Positions 43,152-53,468 of a stretch of 64,000 nt of DNA are shown here, piece by piece. Source of the DNA: Subtercola boreus. GTDB taxonomy: Bacteria > Actinomycetota > Actinomycetes > Actinomycetales > Microbacteriaceae. The notes under the pieces were generated by a model. The model was not told the origin of the DNA. It saw nothing but the letters and a program-made list of their open reading frames with translations, and made no database searches. Both the position numbers and the translations under genes were made by a program. The stretch spans positions 534,709 through 598,708 of the forward strand of contig NZ_NBXA01000026.1 in NCBI RefSeq assembly GCF_003399625.1, in the 5' to 3' direction. Each line of letters begins with the position of its first letter. Within the stretch, counting starts at the first letter, position 1.

Positions 43152-44771
43152 CTACTTCACCAGCGGGAACAGGATCGTCTCGCGGATACCGAGCCCGGTC
43201 AGCGCCATCAGCAGGCGGTCGACGCCCATTCCGAGGCCTCCGGAGGGGGGCATCCCGAATTCGAGCGCGCGGAGGAAGTCCTCATCCAACCGCATCGCTT
43301 CGTCGTCGCCGGCCGCGCCGAGACGGGCCTGCTCGATGAAACGTTCGCGCTGGATGACAGGGTCGACCAGCTCGGAATACGCCGTGGCGAGCTCGAAGCC
43401 GCGGATGTAGAGGTCCCACTTCTCGACGACGCCCGGGATGCTGCGGTGCGCGCGGGTGAGCGGGCTGGTCTCGAGCGGGAAGTCCATGACGAAGGTGGGG
43501 CGCACGAGCGATCCCTTCACGAAGTGCTCCCACAGCTCCTCGACGTACTTGCCGTGGTTCGGCAGGTGGATCTCGATGCCCTCGCGGTCGGCGAGCGCCT
43601 TCAGGTCGTCGGTGGTGGTGACAGGGGTGATCCGGATCGGGTTTGCCCCGCCATCCGCTGCCGTCAGGGCCTCGCTCAGCGACTCGTACATGCTGATGCG
43701 GTCCCAGTCGCCGCCGAGGTCGTACTCGGTGCCGTCGGCCCAGGTCACGGTCGTGCTGCCGGCGACCGCGATCGCGGCGTTCTGGATGAGCGTCTGCGTC
43801 AGCTCGGCCATGGTGTGGTAGTCGCCGTAGGCCTCATAGGCCTCCAGCATCGCGAACTCGGGGCTGTGCGTGGAGTCGGCGCCTTCGTTCCGGAAGTTGC
43901 GGTTGATCTCGAAGACCCTGTCGATGCCGCCGACGACGGCGCGCTTCAGGAACAGTTCCGGCGCGATGCGGAGGAACAGCTCGGTGTCGAACGCGTTGCT
44001 GTGCGTGGAGAAGGGGCGGGCGGCGGCCCCCCCGTGCATCGTCTGGAGCATCGGGGTCTCGACCTCGATGAAGGCGCGATCGGCGAAGGTCTTGCGCATG
44101 CTGGCGACAGCCGCGGCGCGGGTGCGCACCATCTTGCGTGCGTCGTCGCGCACGATGAGGTCGAGGTATCGGCTGCGCATCCGCGTCTCCTCGTTCAGCT
44201 CGCTGTGCAGGTTCGGCAGCGGCAGCAGCGACTTCGACGCGATCGCCCACTCGGAGACCATGATGCTCAGCTCGCCGCGGCGGCTGGAGATGACCTCGCC
44301 GCTCACGAAGAGGTGGTCGCCGAGGTCGACGAACTCCTTGAACGAGGCCAGCGACTCATCGCCGACGGCCCCGAGCGACACCATGGCCTGGATGCGCGTG
44401 CCGTCGCCGGACTGCAGGCTCACGAAGCACAGCTTGCCGGTGTTGCGGAGGTGCACGATACGGCCGGCGAGGCCGACGGTGACGCCCGTGGTCTCGTCGG
44501 CGGCCAGCTCGCCGTACTCGGCGCGCACGGCGGGGATCGTCGTGGTGACCGCGACGCCGACGGGGTACGGGTCGAGGCCGGTTTCGAGCATCCGCTCACG
44601 CTTCGCCATCCGGATGACCTGCTGCTCGTTCGCGGCGGCGTCCGCTGCGGCGGCCTCGGCGTCCTGTTCCTCGGCGGCCTTCAGCGCGGCGAGGTCGATG
44701 GCGTCGGCGCCGCTGTCGGTCCCGCTGTCGGCGGCGGGCTCGGGCTGGGCGTGCTTGGGGTGTTCAGTCAT
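43152..44771 (-). CDS. lysS: lysyl-tRNA synthetase, class II
   Basis: The class II LysRS that charges tRNA-Lys. The 539 residues show the OB-fold anticodon-binding domain (residues about 95-210, with [20 protein letters not shown]), motif 1 and 2 ([23 protein letters not shown]) and motif 3 [13 protein letters not shown]. An N-terminal extension of about 45 residues, rich in Ala/Glu/Asp, is not conserved but the ATG has GAGGAG upstream. It is followed without a gap by a small membrane gene. Confidence 0.96.
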   Translation of the reverse strand: MTEHPKHAQPEPAADSGTDSGADAIDLAALKAAEEQDAEAAAADAAANEQQVIRMAKRERMLETGLDPYPVGVAVTTTIPAVRAEYGELAADETTGVTVGLAGRIVHLRNTGKLCFVSLQSGDGTRIQAMVSLGAVGDESLASFKEFVDLGDHLFVSGEVISSRRGELSIMVSEWAIASKSLLPLPNLHSELNEETRMRSRYLDLIVRDDARKMVRTRAAAVASMRKTFADRAFIEVETPMLQTMHGGAAARPFSTHSNAFDTELFLRIAPELFLKRAVVGGIDRVFEINRNFRNEGADSTHSPEFAMLEAYEAYGDYHTMAELTQTLIQNAAIAVAGSTTVTWADGTEYDLGGDWDRISMYESLSEALTAADGGANPIRITPVTTTDDLKALADREGIEIHLPNHGKYVEELWEHFVKGSLVRPTFVMDFPLETSPLTRAHRSIPGVVEKWDLYIRGFELATAYSELVDPVIQRERFIEQARLGAAGDDEAMRLDEDFLRALEFGMPPSGGLGMGVDRLLMALTGLGIRETILFPLVK

Positions 44772-44825
44772 GACGGCGCGTGCTCCTCGAAAGTCGCCCC
44801 CAGTTTACGCGCCCGCCCGGAACTC

Positions 44826-44894
44826 GGTTCCGCGCCGTTTGTCGCTTCGGCGCCTGCGCGCGCACTCGCGGAAGCGACATTCTGCGGCAGAACC
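44826..44894. repeat. 69-bp intergenic palindrome between lysS and panC
   Basis: The core is TGTCGCTTC (44840-44848) / GAAGCGACA (44871-44879). The outer arms GGTTCCGCGCCGT and the complement of TTCTGCGGCAGAACC are imperfect, giving arms of 23-24 bases in all. It does not match the CGGGAGGAGCT or CGASTGGG families but has the same size and position. Confidence 0.55.
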
Positions 44895-44921
44895 GCCGGC
44901 GACGGGGGGGCGGGGGGGCGG

Positions 44922-45800
44922 TCAGCCGAGGTAGACGGTCTCGTTGTCGATGAGGCGGGTGGCGCCGACGCGGGCCGCGACCAGCACGATGGCCTTGCCG
45001 TGGTAGCCGTCGTCGACGGGCAGGAACGTCGTCGGGTTCACCACGCTGAGGTACTCGAGGTCGACGAGAGGTTCGCCCATGCCCGCCGCCTGCGCCGCCG
45101 CGATCACGGAGTCGATGCCGCCGTCGGCCGCGGAGTCGGCAGCCTCGAGCGTGCGGGACAGCACCCGCGCCGCGAGACGCTCACGCTCGTCGAGAAAACG
45201 GTTGCGGCTGGAGAGGGCCAGTCCGTCATCCTCCCGCACGGTCTCGACGACCTCGACCTTCACCGGGATGTTCAGATCATGCACCATGCGGCTTACGACG
45301 AACACCTGCTGGGCATCCTTCTGCCCGAACAGCACGACGTCGGGCTGCACGATGTTCAGCAGCTTCGACACCACGACGAGCACGCCGTCGAAGTGCCCGG
45401 CGCGGCTGCGGCCCTCGAGCAGGTTGCCGACGTTGCCCGCCGTCACCTTGGTCTGTGTCCGTCCGTCGGGGTACATCTCGCCGGGGGTCGGCGCGAACAC
45501 GATCGCCTCTGCACCGGCAGCGTCGCCGTCGAGGGTGCGGATGTCGGAGTCGAGGTCACGCGGATACCGGTCGAGATCCTCCGCCTCGCTGAACTGCAGG
45601 GGGTTCACGAAGACCGAGACGACGACAACGTCGGCGATCTCCCGGGCGCGACGGACGAGCGCGAGATGCCCGTTGTGCAGAGCGCCCATCGTGGGCACGA
45701 GGGCGACGGTCGGTTCGGCGACGCCGCGGCCCCGGGCATCCGTCTTGCGGGCGGCGACCTGGACGCGCACCTCAGCGATCGTGACAGCGAGTGTCGGCAC
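44922..45800 (-). CDS. panC: pantoate-beta-alanine ligase (pantothenate synthetase)
   Basis: Joins pantoate and beta-alanine with ATP, the last step of vitamin B5 synthesis. The 292 residues contain the HIGH-type block VPTMGALHNGHLALVRRA, VFVNPLQF, GQKDAQQ and SSRNRFL. I chose the GTG at 45800 because AAAGGAG lies six bases upstream; the in-frame extension upstream runs through the poly-G tract as polyproline and is not coding. A DUF2520 gene lies upstream. Two short G7 runs lie just after the stop, ahead of the lysS-panC palindrome. No panD is seen next to it. Confidence 0.94.
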   Translation of the reverse strand: MPTLAVTIAEVRVQVAARKTDARGRGVAEPTVALVPTMGALHNGHLALVRRAREIADVVVVSVFVNPLQFSEAEDLDRYPRDLDSDIRTLDGDAAGAEAIVFAPTPGEMYPDGRTQTKVTAGNVGNLLEGRSRAGHFDGVLVVVSKLLNIVQPDVVLFGQKDAQQVFVVSRMVHDLNIPVKVEVVETVREDDGLALSSRNRFLDERERLAARVLSRTLEAADSAADGGIDSVIAAAQAAGMGEPLVDLEYLSVVNPTTFLPVDDGYHGKAIVLVAARVGATRLIDNETVYLG

Positions 45801-45988
45801 TGGGTCTCCTTTGCTGCGCGGACGTGGTTCTCCGCGTGGCCAGCCGGACTCCGGATGCTCGTGCATCCGCCGCGCCGGGGCAGTCGTTCGACCGCCGGCC
45901 GTGAAGCGGTGCCGGGTGACCGCGTTCCCACGCTGCCCGGCTGCCGCCCCCAGAATGTTACTCGCGTTCCGGGTCACGCTGCGCCCCG

Positions 45989-46031
<43 letters not shown>

Positions 46032-46083
46032 CATCGGCGAGGCGGAGCCGTCGGCGGCTGCGTCGGCAGCAGGCGCGGCTACG

Positions 46084-46812
46084 TCAGGAGCCGAGCGGCA
46101 GGCCGAGCGAGTCCTCGGGACCGACGGCACGCTCCAGGGCGTTCTCGACGCTCGAACGCACCAGCGGAGCGAGGAAGCGGCCGGGCGAGCCGAAACCGAT
46201 TCCGCCGAGGATGCCCGTGGCCTGGTCGACGATGGAGCTCGAGAACGTGGTGGCCGTCTCGATCGCGTCGGCATAGGCCGCCCTGTCGCGCTCCGCGACG
46301 ATGACCGGCTCGCCGCCCATCTCCACCACGAGCGCCTGGCCGATCGGCAACACGGGGGCCGGCCCGGTGACGGCGAAGTACGCTCCGGCAAGGCGGGCGA
46401 TGTCGATGCTCGATCCGGTGAAACTCATCGCGGGATGGATCGCGAGCGGGATCGCCCCTGCGGCGATCGCCGGCGCGAGAACACCGATCCCGAACGGCGC
46501 CGCGGTATGGATGACCAGCTGCCCCGCCTGCCATGCACCGGCGGTCGCGAGCCCCTCCACGAGCGCGCCCAGCTCGGCGGAGGGCACGGCCAGCATCACC
46601 AGTTCGCTCCGCTCGATCAGCTGCGGGATCTCGAGGATCGGCGCCCCGGGCAACATGGCCTCCGCCCGGTCGCGACTCGCGTCGGAGACCGCAGACACGC
46701 CCACGATCGCATGCCCGGCACCCGCGAGCGCGGCCCCGAGCACCGGCCCCACCCGGCCTGCGCCGATGATGCCGATGCCGAGTCGTCCGGAACGTTGTTG
46801 CGGTGAGGCCAT
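46084..46812 (-). CDS. Rossmann-fold DUF2520 protein (panE-neighbour type)
   Basis: A 242-residue oxidoreductase-like protein. The N-terminal NAD(P)-binding motif is GIIGAGRVGPVLGAALAGAG, followed by VMLAVPSAELGALVEGL; the C-terminal half is DUF2520 (AIHPAMSFTGSS, then PGRFLAPLVRSSVENAL). It resembles ketopantoate reductase-like proteins found beside panC in actinobacteria, so it may act in pantothenate synthesis, but that is context only. It is divergent from the mannosidase gene and upstream of the poly-G tract and panC. Confidence 0.75.
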   Translation of the reverse strand: MASPQQRSGRLGIGIIGAGRVGPVLGAALAGAGHAIVGVSAVSDASRDRAEAMLPGAPILEIPQLIERSELVMLAVPSAELGALVEGLATAGAWQAGQLVIHTAAPFGIGVLAPAIAAGAIPLAIHPAMSFTGSSIDIARLAGAYFAVTGPAPVLPIGQALVVEMGGEPVIVAERDRAAYADAIETATTFSSSIVDQATGILGGIGFGSPGRFLAPLVRSSVENALERAVGPEDSLGLPLGS

Positions 46813-46974
46813 GCGCTCCAGTGTCGCACCAACCGCACCCCGCATCCCGCACGCCGCATCCCTCACCCCGTGCGATCCGCGAGACCCGCAGGCACCCACC
46901 CGCGCTAAACTGGCACCCCGCGAACCGCACCGCAGCGACCGCCCGCGGCCACCTGTGAGGGAGAGCGACCGCGC

Positions 46975-49938
46975 ATGGCGAACCTCGTGACCTGGCTCTT
47001 CGGAATCGCCGCCACAGAACCCGGCGACTACCTCAAGCTGCGACGGATCCGGCGCCGCATCTACACCGTCGTCGCGCCGCTCGAGGCGGAGATCATCCGC
47101 TCGCCCGAACCGATCCCGTTCGGCGACCTCGACCCGGACGCCTTCACCGCAGCCCGCCCGGGAACGTCGTGGGGCCAGACCCACGACTGTGCCTGGATCC
47201 GCCTCACGGGAACCATTCCCGAGAAGCTGCGAGGCGATCCGCGAACCGTCGTGATGCTCGGCATCCGCGGCGAGGCCCTCGTGCACGACGCGGGTGGGCA
47301 GGTGATCGATTCGGTGAGCACCGTGTTCCTGCAGGGCGACCTGCCGCACGCGGGCGCCCAGTACCGGCCGCTGCACCACGTCGAGCCCGGCGCGAACGGG
47401 GCCGTCGAACTGTTCGCCGACGTGAGTTACAACGGCCTGCTGCTCTACGCGGTGGGCAGGGGTGTCTATCACGGCGCCCATGTCGCGACCCGGAGCGACG
47501 AAGCCTTCGACCTCTACTACGACTACCTGACCCTGCTGGTTCTGGCCCACGCCACCGAAGACGAGGCGCTCGAAGCGGGCATCCGGGAAGCCCTCCACAC
47601 CTCGTACGACCGGTTCGCCGCCGGCGACCTGCGCGGCGCCCGGATCGCCCTCGCCCCCTCCCTCGACGCGCGCTCCGAGAGCGACTTCGTCTACAGCGCG
47701 ATCGGCCACGGCCACCTCGACATGGCGTGGCTCTGGCCGCTCCGGGAGACGCACCGGAAGGCCGCACGCACCTATATCCGTGCCCTCAACACCATCGAGG
47801 AGCACGACGGCTACCTCTACGGCACCAGCCAACCGCAGCAGTTGCTCTGGATAAAGGAGGAACAGCCCGCGCTCTACGACCGGGTGAAGCAGGCCGTCGA
47901 AGCCAGGCGGATCGAGCTCCAGGGCTCGTTCTGGGTCGAGACCGACACGAACCTCGCGGGCGGCGAGGCGCTCATCCGCCAGTCCCTCGTCGGTCGCCGG
48001 TTCCTGAAGACGGAGTTCGGCCTCGGCGACGACGACCTGCGACTCTGCTGGCTGCCCGACACGTTCGGCTACAGCGGCAACCTGCCTCAGATCATCTCGA
48101 AGAGCGGGATGGACTGGTTCCAGACCATCAAACTCGCCTGGAACAAGGTGACCGTCTTCCCCCATCGCAGTTTCGTCTGGAAGGGCATCGACGGGTCGAG
48201 CGTGCTCGTGCACATGCCCCCGGAGGGCGACTACAACAGCCGGGGCGCCGCCGACGGCCTCCTCACCGGGCTGAAGCAGTACCCCGAGCGCGCCATCAAC
48301 ACCGCCCTGCTCGTGTTCGGCTCGGGCGACGGCGGCGGCGGACCCAACGAGGTGCACCTCGAAGTCACCGGGCGGGAGCACGACCTCCGCGGGCTGCCGC
48401 GGGTCGAGTACCGTTCGGCGGGTGACTTCTTCCGGGGGCTCGAACAGAAGGTGGATGACCTCCCGCACACCCACACCGGCGAGCTCTACCTCGAGACCCA
48501 CCAGGGCACGTACACGACCCAGGCCCTCATCAAGAAGCACGACCGCCTCGCCGGGCGCAAGCTCCACGAGGCTGAGGCGCTGGCCGCGATGGTGGGCGAC
48601 GACAGCACCGTCGTGCTCGAGCCGCACTGGCGCGCGCTGCTGCTGAACAACTTCCACGACATCCTGCCCGGCTCGTCGATCGAGCGCGTCAATCGTGAGG
48701 CCGTGGAGGCCTACGAGCGCATCGAGGCGGCCGCCGACGCATACAGCGCCGAGCTGATCGCGCGCCTGCCGGGTGCTCAGGATGTCGCGACCCCCGACTC
48801 CGCGATCAACCTCACCTCGTTTCCGCGCCGTGAGTTCGTCAAGGTCGACAGGCTCTGGTACCAGGCCGACACTGCACCCTACGCGGCTGCGCCTCTCGTG
48901 CCTCTCGACGCGAGCGCGTCACCCTTCCCCGAGCTCCACCACACCGCCGACTCGATGGCCAACGGCATCCTCACCCTGCGCTTCGCCGCCGACGGCTCGA
49001 TCGACTCCTGCCTCGACGCCCACGGCAGAGAGCACTCCGCCGGCGGTCTCAACCGCCTGACACTTCACCGCGACCCCTACCAATGGCCGTTCGACGCCTG
49101 GGACATCGGCCAGAAGTACACCGAGCGAACGCCCCGGACGCTCCGCCCGTCGAGCGTCGACACCACGATCGACGGCCCCCGGATCATCCGGAGCCAGACC
49201 TACACCTTCAAGCGCGGCAGCATCGAGCAGCGCATCGTGCTCGAGTCCGGCAGCGAACTGGTGCGCTTCGAGACCCGGGTCGACTGGCACGAGACGCACC
49301 GGATGCTCCGCGCCGACTTCTGGCCGGCGCACTACGGCGACGTGGCGAAGTGCGAGATCCAGTTCGGGCACATCGAACGCGCGACCACCGAGCTCGACGC
49401 CCCGTCGACGGCCCAGTTCGAGGTGTGCGCTCACAAGTGGCTGGCGACATCCGATGCCGACGGCGGCTTCGCGCTGCTGAACGACGGCAAATACGGGCAC
49501 CGGGCCAAAGCCGGGCTGATCAGCCTGAACCTGCTGCGCTCGCCCACGTTCCCCGACAAGACGGCCGACCGCGGGTTGCACACCTTCACGTATGCGTTCC
49601 GCCCGTTCGCTCCGGATGCGCTCACCGAGGTGATCCGCGACGGATACCGGCTCAACAACCCGCTGCTGATCGCCCCGGGCGCCGCGTTCGACAGCGTGGC
49701 ATCGGTCGATCATCCGGGAATCGTCATCGAGACGATCAAGCCGGCGGAGGAGGGCCGCGGCGTGATCGTGCGCCTCTACGAGAGCCTGGGCGAACCGACG
49801 ACGGCTGCGCTCCGAACAACACTCGAGCATTCGCGAGCGAGCGAGACCGATCTGATCGAGCGCACCACCGGCGATGCCGATCTCGACAGGCTCGAGTTCA
49901 CACCGTTCGAGATCAAGACGATCCTCCTGGAGGGCTGA
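46975..49938 (+). CDS. alpha-mannosidase, glycoside hydrolase family 38
   Basis: A 987-residue GH38 enzyme that releases alpha-linked mannose. The catalytic domain begins with AIGHGHLDMAWLWPLRET (zinc ligands His/Asp249), and the nucleophile aspartate is Asp362 in CWLPDTFGYSGNLPQI. A middle helical bundle and the C-terminal beta domains follow. The N-terminal 230 residues form the beta domain seen in many bacterial family members. No signal peptide, so it acts in the cytoplasm on imported oligosaccharides. The next gene, three bases on, is a GPH sugar symporter, a natural partner. It is on the plus strand, inside a minus-strand housekeeping run. Confidence 0.92.
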   Translation: MANLVTWLFGIAATEPGDYLKLRRIRRRIYTVVAPLEAEIIRSPEPIPFGDLDPDAFTAARPGTSWGQTHDCAWIRLTGTIPEKLRGDPRTVVMLGIRGEALVHDAGGQVIDSVSTVFLQGDLPHAGAQYRPLHHVEPGANGAVELFADVSYNGLLLYAVGRGVYHGAHVATRSDEAFDLYYDYLTLLVLAHATEDEALEAGIREALHTSYDRFAAGDLRGARIALAPSLDARSESDFVYSAIGHGHLDMAWLWPLRETHRKAARTYIRALNTIEEHDGYLYGTSQPQQLLWIKEEQPALYDRVKQAVEARRIELQGSFWVETDTNLAGGEALIRQSLVGRRFLKTEFGLGDDDLRLCWLPDTFGYSGNLPQIISKSGMDWFQTIKLAWNKVTVFPHRSFVWKGIDGSSVLVHMPPEGDYNSRGAADGLLTGLKQYPERAINTALLVFGSGDGGGGPNEVHLEVTGREHDLRGLPRVEYRSAGDFFRGLEQKVDDLPHTHTGELYLETHQGTYTTQALIKKHDRLAGRKLHEAEALAAMVGDDSTVVLEPHWRALLLNNFHDILPGSSIERVNREAVEAYERIEAAADAYSAELIARLPGAQDVATPDSAINLTSFPRREFVKVDRLWYQADTAPYAAAPLVPLDASASPFPELHHTADSMANGILTLRFAADGSIDSCLDAHGREHSAGGLNRLTLHRDPYQWPFDAWDIGQKYTERTPRTLRPSSVDTTIDGPRIIRSQTYTFKRGSIEQRIVLESGSELVRFETRVDWHETHRMLRADFWPAHYGDVAKCEIQFGHIERATTELDAPSTAQFEVCAHKWLATSDADGGFALLNDGKYGHRAKAGLISLNLLRSPTFPDKTADRGLHTFTYAFRPFAPDALTEVIRDGYRLNNPLLIAPGAAFDSVASVDHPGIVIETIKPAEEGRGVIVRLYESLGEPTTAALRTTLEHSRASETDLIERTTGDADLDRLEFTPFEIKTILLEG

Positions 49939-49941
49939 GAC

Positions 49942-51306
49942 ATGACCACGCAGACAGTGCCGTCTGCTGCTCGAACACCGTCCATCCGAACGCAGGGCAT
50001 CGCGATCGTTGTGGCCGGGTTCGGGCAGAACGCCATCCTCACGACGGTCACGACGTTCCTGCTGGTGTACCTGCTGCAGTACGCGCACATCACGACGGCG
50101 GGCATCGCCGTGGTCACGACGGTCATCGCGGTGGCGAAGATCCTCGACGCGGTCAGCGATCCGGTGATGGGCAGCATCATCGACATGACCCGCACCCGCT
50201 GGGGCAAGATGCGCCCGTTCATCCTGTTCTCGGCGGCGCCCGTCGCTGTGCTGACCGGACTGCTCTTCAGCGTTCCCACCATCGACGAGCCCGCCCAACT
50301 CGTCTACTTCGGCATCGTCTACGTGCTCTGGGGTTTTGCGTACACGGTGTGCGATGTTCCGCTGTGGGGGCTCATCGGCTCGGCCTTCGCAGATCCCGTC
50401 TCCCGCAACCGGGTGATCTCCCGGGTGCGGGCCTTCGGGGCGATCTCGCTCGGACTCGCGACCCTCGGCATGCCGTGGCTGGCCCAGCTGCTGAGCTTCG
50501 CGCCCGCGTCGGCGTCGGCCGCCGACCAGACGACGGGTGCCGGATGGTCGCGGGCGGTGTTCCTCGTCGCGATCATCGGTATGGGGCTGTACCTGTCCGC
50601 GTTCGTGTTCGGTCGGGAGCGGCCTGCGGCGGTCGGTGCGCCGCGCCTGAGATTCCGGCAGCTGTTCGGCGAGCTCTTCCACAACACCCCGCTGCTGATG
50701 GTGCTGGTCGGATCCGTTCTCGGCTTCGGACGCTTCGTCGTGCAGGCCGGCGGCGCGGTCTTCGTCGTGATCGCCTACGGCAACGCGGGGCTCTTCACGT
50801 TCATCGGGGCGGCGATCATCCTGGGACTCGTTCTGGCCTCATTCTTCACGCCGATGCTGCTGCGCCGGATGTCGGCCCGGCGCCTCATGGTGGCCAGCTC
50901 GGTCGCCGGGGCGGTGTTCTATCTCGCCATGTACCTCGTGGGGTTCCAGAGCATCGTCGCGCTGGCCGTCTTCATCTTCCTCACCGGGCTCACCCTCGGA
51001 GTCTTCGGGGTGGTGCAGGCGACCATGATCGCCGATGCGGTCGATGACGCCGAGGCGCGCACGGGTGTGCGGAACGACGGGATCTCGTTCGCGTCCCTGA
51101 CATTCGTGTCGAAAATCATGAACGCGCTGGCCGTGCTGGTGTTCGGCCTGTTCGTCGTGATCGCCGGCTACGAATCCGGGGTGACCGTGACACCCGGCAT
51201 GCAGAACACGATCTTCCTGTCGATCACGGTCGTGCCGGCGGTCAGCTGCCTGCTCTCGGCGGTGCCGTTCCTGTTCTACCGGCTGCGCGGGGCACCCGCA
51301 GCCTGA
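49942..51306 (+). CDS. GPH-family sugar:cation symporter (MelB-like)
   Basis: A 454-residue, 12-helix transporter of the glycoside-pentoside-hexuronide family. The signature DAVSDPVMGSIID followed by TRTRWGKMRPFI after helix 2/3 is clear. The cation is often Na or H in this family. It starts three bases after the mannosidase stop, so the two are cotranscribed; uptake of a mannoside to be split by the GH38 enzyme is the natural reading. The pair lacks its own regulator in this window. Confidence 0.88.
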   Translation: MTTQTVPSAARTPSIRTQGIAIVVAGFGQNAILTTVTTFLLVYLLQYAHITTAGIAVVTTVIAVAKILDAVSDPVMGSIIDMTRTRWGKMRPFILFSAAPVAVLTGLLFSVPTIDEPAQLVYFGIVYVLWGFAYTVCDVPLWGLIGSAFADPVSRNRVISRVRAFGAISLGLATLGMPWLAQLLSFAPASASAADQTTGAGWSRAVFLVAIIGMGLYLSAFVFGRERPAAVGAPRLRFRQLFGELFHNTPLLMVLVGSVLGFGRFVVQAGGAVFVVIAYGNAGLFTFIGAAIILGLVLASFFTPMLLRRMSARRLMVASSVAGAVFYLAMYLVGFQSIVALAVFIFLTGLTLGVFGVVQATMIADAVDDAEARTGVRNDGISFASLTFVSKIMNALAVLVFGLFVVIAGYESGVTVTPGMQNTIFLSITVVPAVSCLLSAVPFLFYRLRGAPAA

Positions 51307-51338
51307 ACGGGCGGGCGGGGAGGCTGCGGGGGCGGGGG

Positions 51339-52982
51339 TCAGGACGCCCAGCGGTGGGAGCCGTCGGCGCCGAGCGCCTCGACCACCGCCGCCGACACCT
51401 CGGTGAAAACCGCCACGGCCGCGCGGCGGTCGATCACCCCGAGTTCGGCCCGCACCGGCCCCGCGATCGTGTTGAAGTGGAGTTCGGCGAGGTCGAGCAT
51501 CCGCCGCACCGGCCCCTGCGACACGCGCACACTCTGCAGGCGCGCGAGCGGCAGCACGGTGAGTCGCCGCCAGAAGAATCCCGTGCGCAGCAGAACAGCG
51601 TCGTCGGTGCGGGCGAGACCCGTGCGACCCCACGAGAACGGACGGAGCCACTGTGCTCGCCGCGGAGCACGCGAGAATCCGGAAGCCGCACGCCCCCTCG
51701 CGACCAGGCCCTCCATCACGAGACCCTGGGTGTCGGCGCCCGCCAGCCCGGGCAGCAGCAGGGCGAGAACCTTCTCGACGTCGGCGAGGCGCCCGACGGG
51801 CAGCAGAAGTGTGTGCGGCGCCGACGATCCCGCGCGACCGGACGCATGCCCGGCACGGTTGATCCGGATCATCCACCAGCCCATCGGCCGCCACAGGATC
51901 GGCTGGGTGACCTCGATCGCGTGGATCCGCCCCGGTGGCAGTGTGTCGTTGCTCGTGCTCAGCAGGCCGAAACCCACCCGCACGCCGTCGGATGTCGCGG
52001 CGATCGAATACCGGGCCGCCTTCGAGAAGCGCCGCACGTAGTAGCCGAGCGAGCCGAGGACGCTCGGCAGCAGCAGGAACAGGATGAAGTAGCGGTGCAG
52101 CACAAGGGTCGAGAAGAAGAGTGCAGCGACGACGAGCAGCAGCACGAGGGTGAACTCGCTGACCACCAGGGAACCGAGGATGCGGAGCGGGCCGATCTTC
52201 ACGACCGACTCGGGCGGGGCGGCGTCGAGATCGCGCTCCGGGCCGAGGAGTTCGTGCACGCGCCGGTTCAGGATGCCGGCTTCGCGGTCCTGTTCTGCGG
52301 GTGGCAGCGTGGCGGCAGCCGCGACCGCCGCAGCCACCTCGGCGCGCTGCACGCCAGACGCCCGGCGCAGCAGCTCGCGGCGGAGTTCGTCGACCTGCCG
52401 GGAGCCGAGGTACGAGAGCTCCACCTTCGCGTCCTGCCCCGCCACGTTGAGCTCGATGCGGGCCGCCCCGAACAGCCGCGCGAAGAGGGGACGGGTGATG
52501 TGGATGCCCTGGATGCGGTCGAGCCGCGCCTGGCGGTTGTGGCGGAAGACCACTCCGCTCCGCACCTCCACGGCATCCACGCCGATCCGGAAGGTGTGCA
52601 TCCGCCACGCCACAGCGAACAGCGCCACCGCAAGCAGCAGCACCCCGATCACGATGAGGATCGCCACACCCGTGAAGCCGGTCTCGTAGATCGCGCTGAT
52701 CGGGTCGCCGTTGAAGGTGCGGCCAGCGTCCCCGCCGCCGCCCTGGCCTCCCCCGCCGGGGCCGGTCGGCCCACCGCTCCGGCCGATCACGAGCTCGACG
52801 AGGCGTTCCCGCAGGTTCGCGAGCACGAAGGCGAGGATCGCGATGAACGCGATGCCGCCCTTCAGCAGCGGCGAGGCCCAGTGCAGGCGATGCCACTCCC
52901 CGTCGGTGAGCTGCTCGACGGCCCGGCGCACGCTCAGAGGCGCCGCGGGATGGTGCGGGCCGTCGCCCACAGCCTCGCTCAC
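51339..52982 (-). CDS. bacterial PH-domain membrane protein (YdbT-like)
   Basis: A 547-residue membrane protein with repeated bPH2/DUF304 modules. The blocks FRIGVDAVEVRSGVVFRHNRQARLDRIQ, SIAATSDGVRVGFGLLSTSNDTLPPGRIHAIEV and LLRTGFFWRRLTVLPLARLQSVRVSQ are three such modules. Each is preceded or followed by membrane helices (GGIAFIAILAFVLANL, LILLLVVAAL-type). The start overlaps the preceding gene's stop by 4 bases. In related genomes YdbS/YdbT pairs occur together; no function is proven, but a role at the membrane is likely. Confidence 0.75.
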   Translation of the reverse strand: MSEAVGDGPHHPAAPLSVRRAVEQLTDGEWHRLHWASPLLKGGIAFIAILAFVLANLRERLVELVIGRSGGPTGPGGGGQGGGGDAGRTFNGDPISAIYETGFTGVAILIVIGVLLLAVALFAVAWRMHTFRIGVDAVEVRSGVVFRHNRQARLDRIQGIHITRPLFARLFGAARIELNVAGQDAKVELSYLGSRQVDELRRELLRRASGVQRAEVAAAVAAAATLPPAEQDREAGILNRRVHELLGPERDLDAAPPESVVKIGPLRILGSLVVSEFTLVLLLVVAALFFSTLVLHRYFILFLLLPSVLGSLGYYVRRFSKAARYSIAATSDGVRVGFGLLSTSNDTLPPGRIHAIEVTQPILWRPMGWWMIRINRAGHASGRAGSSAPHTLLLPVGRLADVEKVLALLLPGLAGADTQGLVMEGLVARGRAASGFSRAPRRAQWLRPFSWGRTGLARTDDAVLLRTGFFWRRLTVLPLARLQSVRVSQGPVRRMLDLAELHFNTIAGPVRAELGVIDRRAAVAVFTEVSAAVVEALGADGSHRWAS

Positions 52983-53464
52983 AACCCCGACCGGCGTGAC
53001 TCGGCGAGGGCCACCAGGCGGTCCCTCAGCTCGTCGGCCTCGGCCTCCGGAAGGCCCGGGATCGACACCCCGGTCGACGCAGCGGCGGTCACGAACTTCA
53101 GGTCGCTGAGGCCGAGCACACGTGCGAGCGGTCCTCGGTTGACGTCGATGAGCTGCATCCGGCCGTATGGAACCGCGACGATGCGGAAGAACATGATCCC
53201 CTGCCGGAACAGCAGGTCGTCATCCCGCAGCTGGAACCCGATCGCCCGGGCCCGCCGGGGGGCCACCACGAGCAGCACGGCGGTGACGAGAAGAGCGGCT
53301 CCGAGCATCCACCAGCCGAACCAGGCGCCGATGACGAGCACGAAGAAGAGGCTGATGCCCGCCAGAACCACGCCCGTGACGATCGATTCCGCCACCACGA
53401 CGCCCACGTACTTGCGGCTGACCCGGCGCCACGAGCCGCCGTAGTCGAGCCGGTGGTCGGTCAT
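52979..53464 (-). CDS. bacterial PH-domain protein (YdbS-like)
   Basis: A 161-residue protein with two or three N-terminal membrane helices (VVAESIVTGVVLAGISLFFV, GAWFGWWMLGAALLVTAVLLV) and one bPH2 domain (LRDDDLLFRQGIMFFRIVAVPYGRMQLIDVNRG). It pairs with the larger YdbT-like protein downstream (4-base overlap). It begins five bases after the DUF3180 gene stop. Unknown role. Confidence 0.75.
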   Translation of the reverse strand: MTDHRLDYGGSWRRVSRKYVGVVVAESIVTGVVLAGISLFFVLVIGAWFGWWMLGAALLVTAVLLVVAPRRARAIGFQLRDDDLLFRQGIMFFRIVAVPYGRMQLIDVNRGPLARVLGLSDLKFVTAAASTGVSIPGLPEAEADELRDRLVALAESRRSGL

Positions 53465-53468
53465 CCGC

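Noticed and set aside
46084..48657. An 857-residue minus-strand frame upstream of the DUF2520 protein
   Set aside because: Only the last 242 residues (from 46812) are a real protein; the rest is antisense to the mannosidase catalytic domain.
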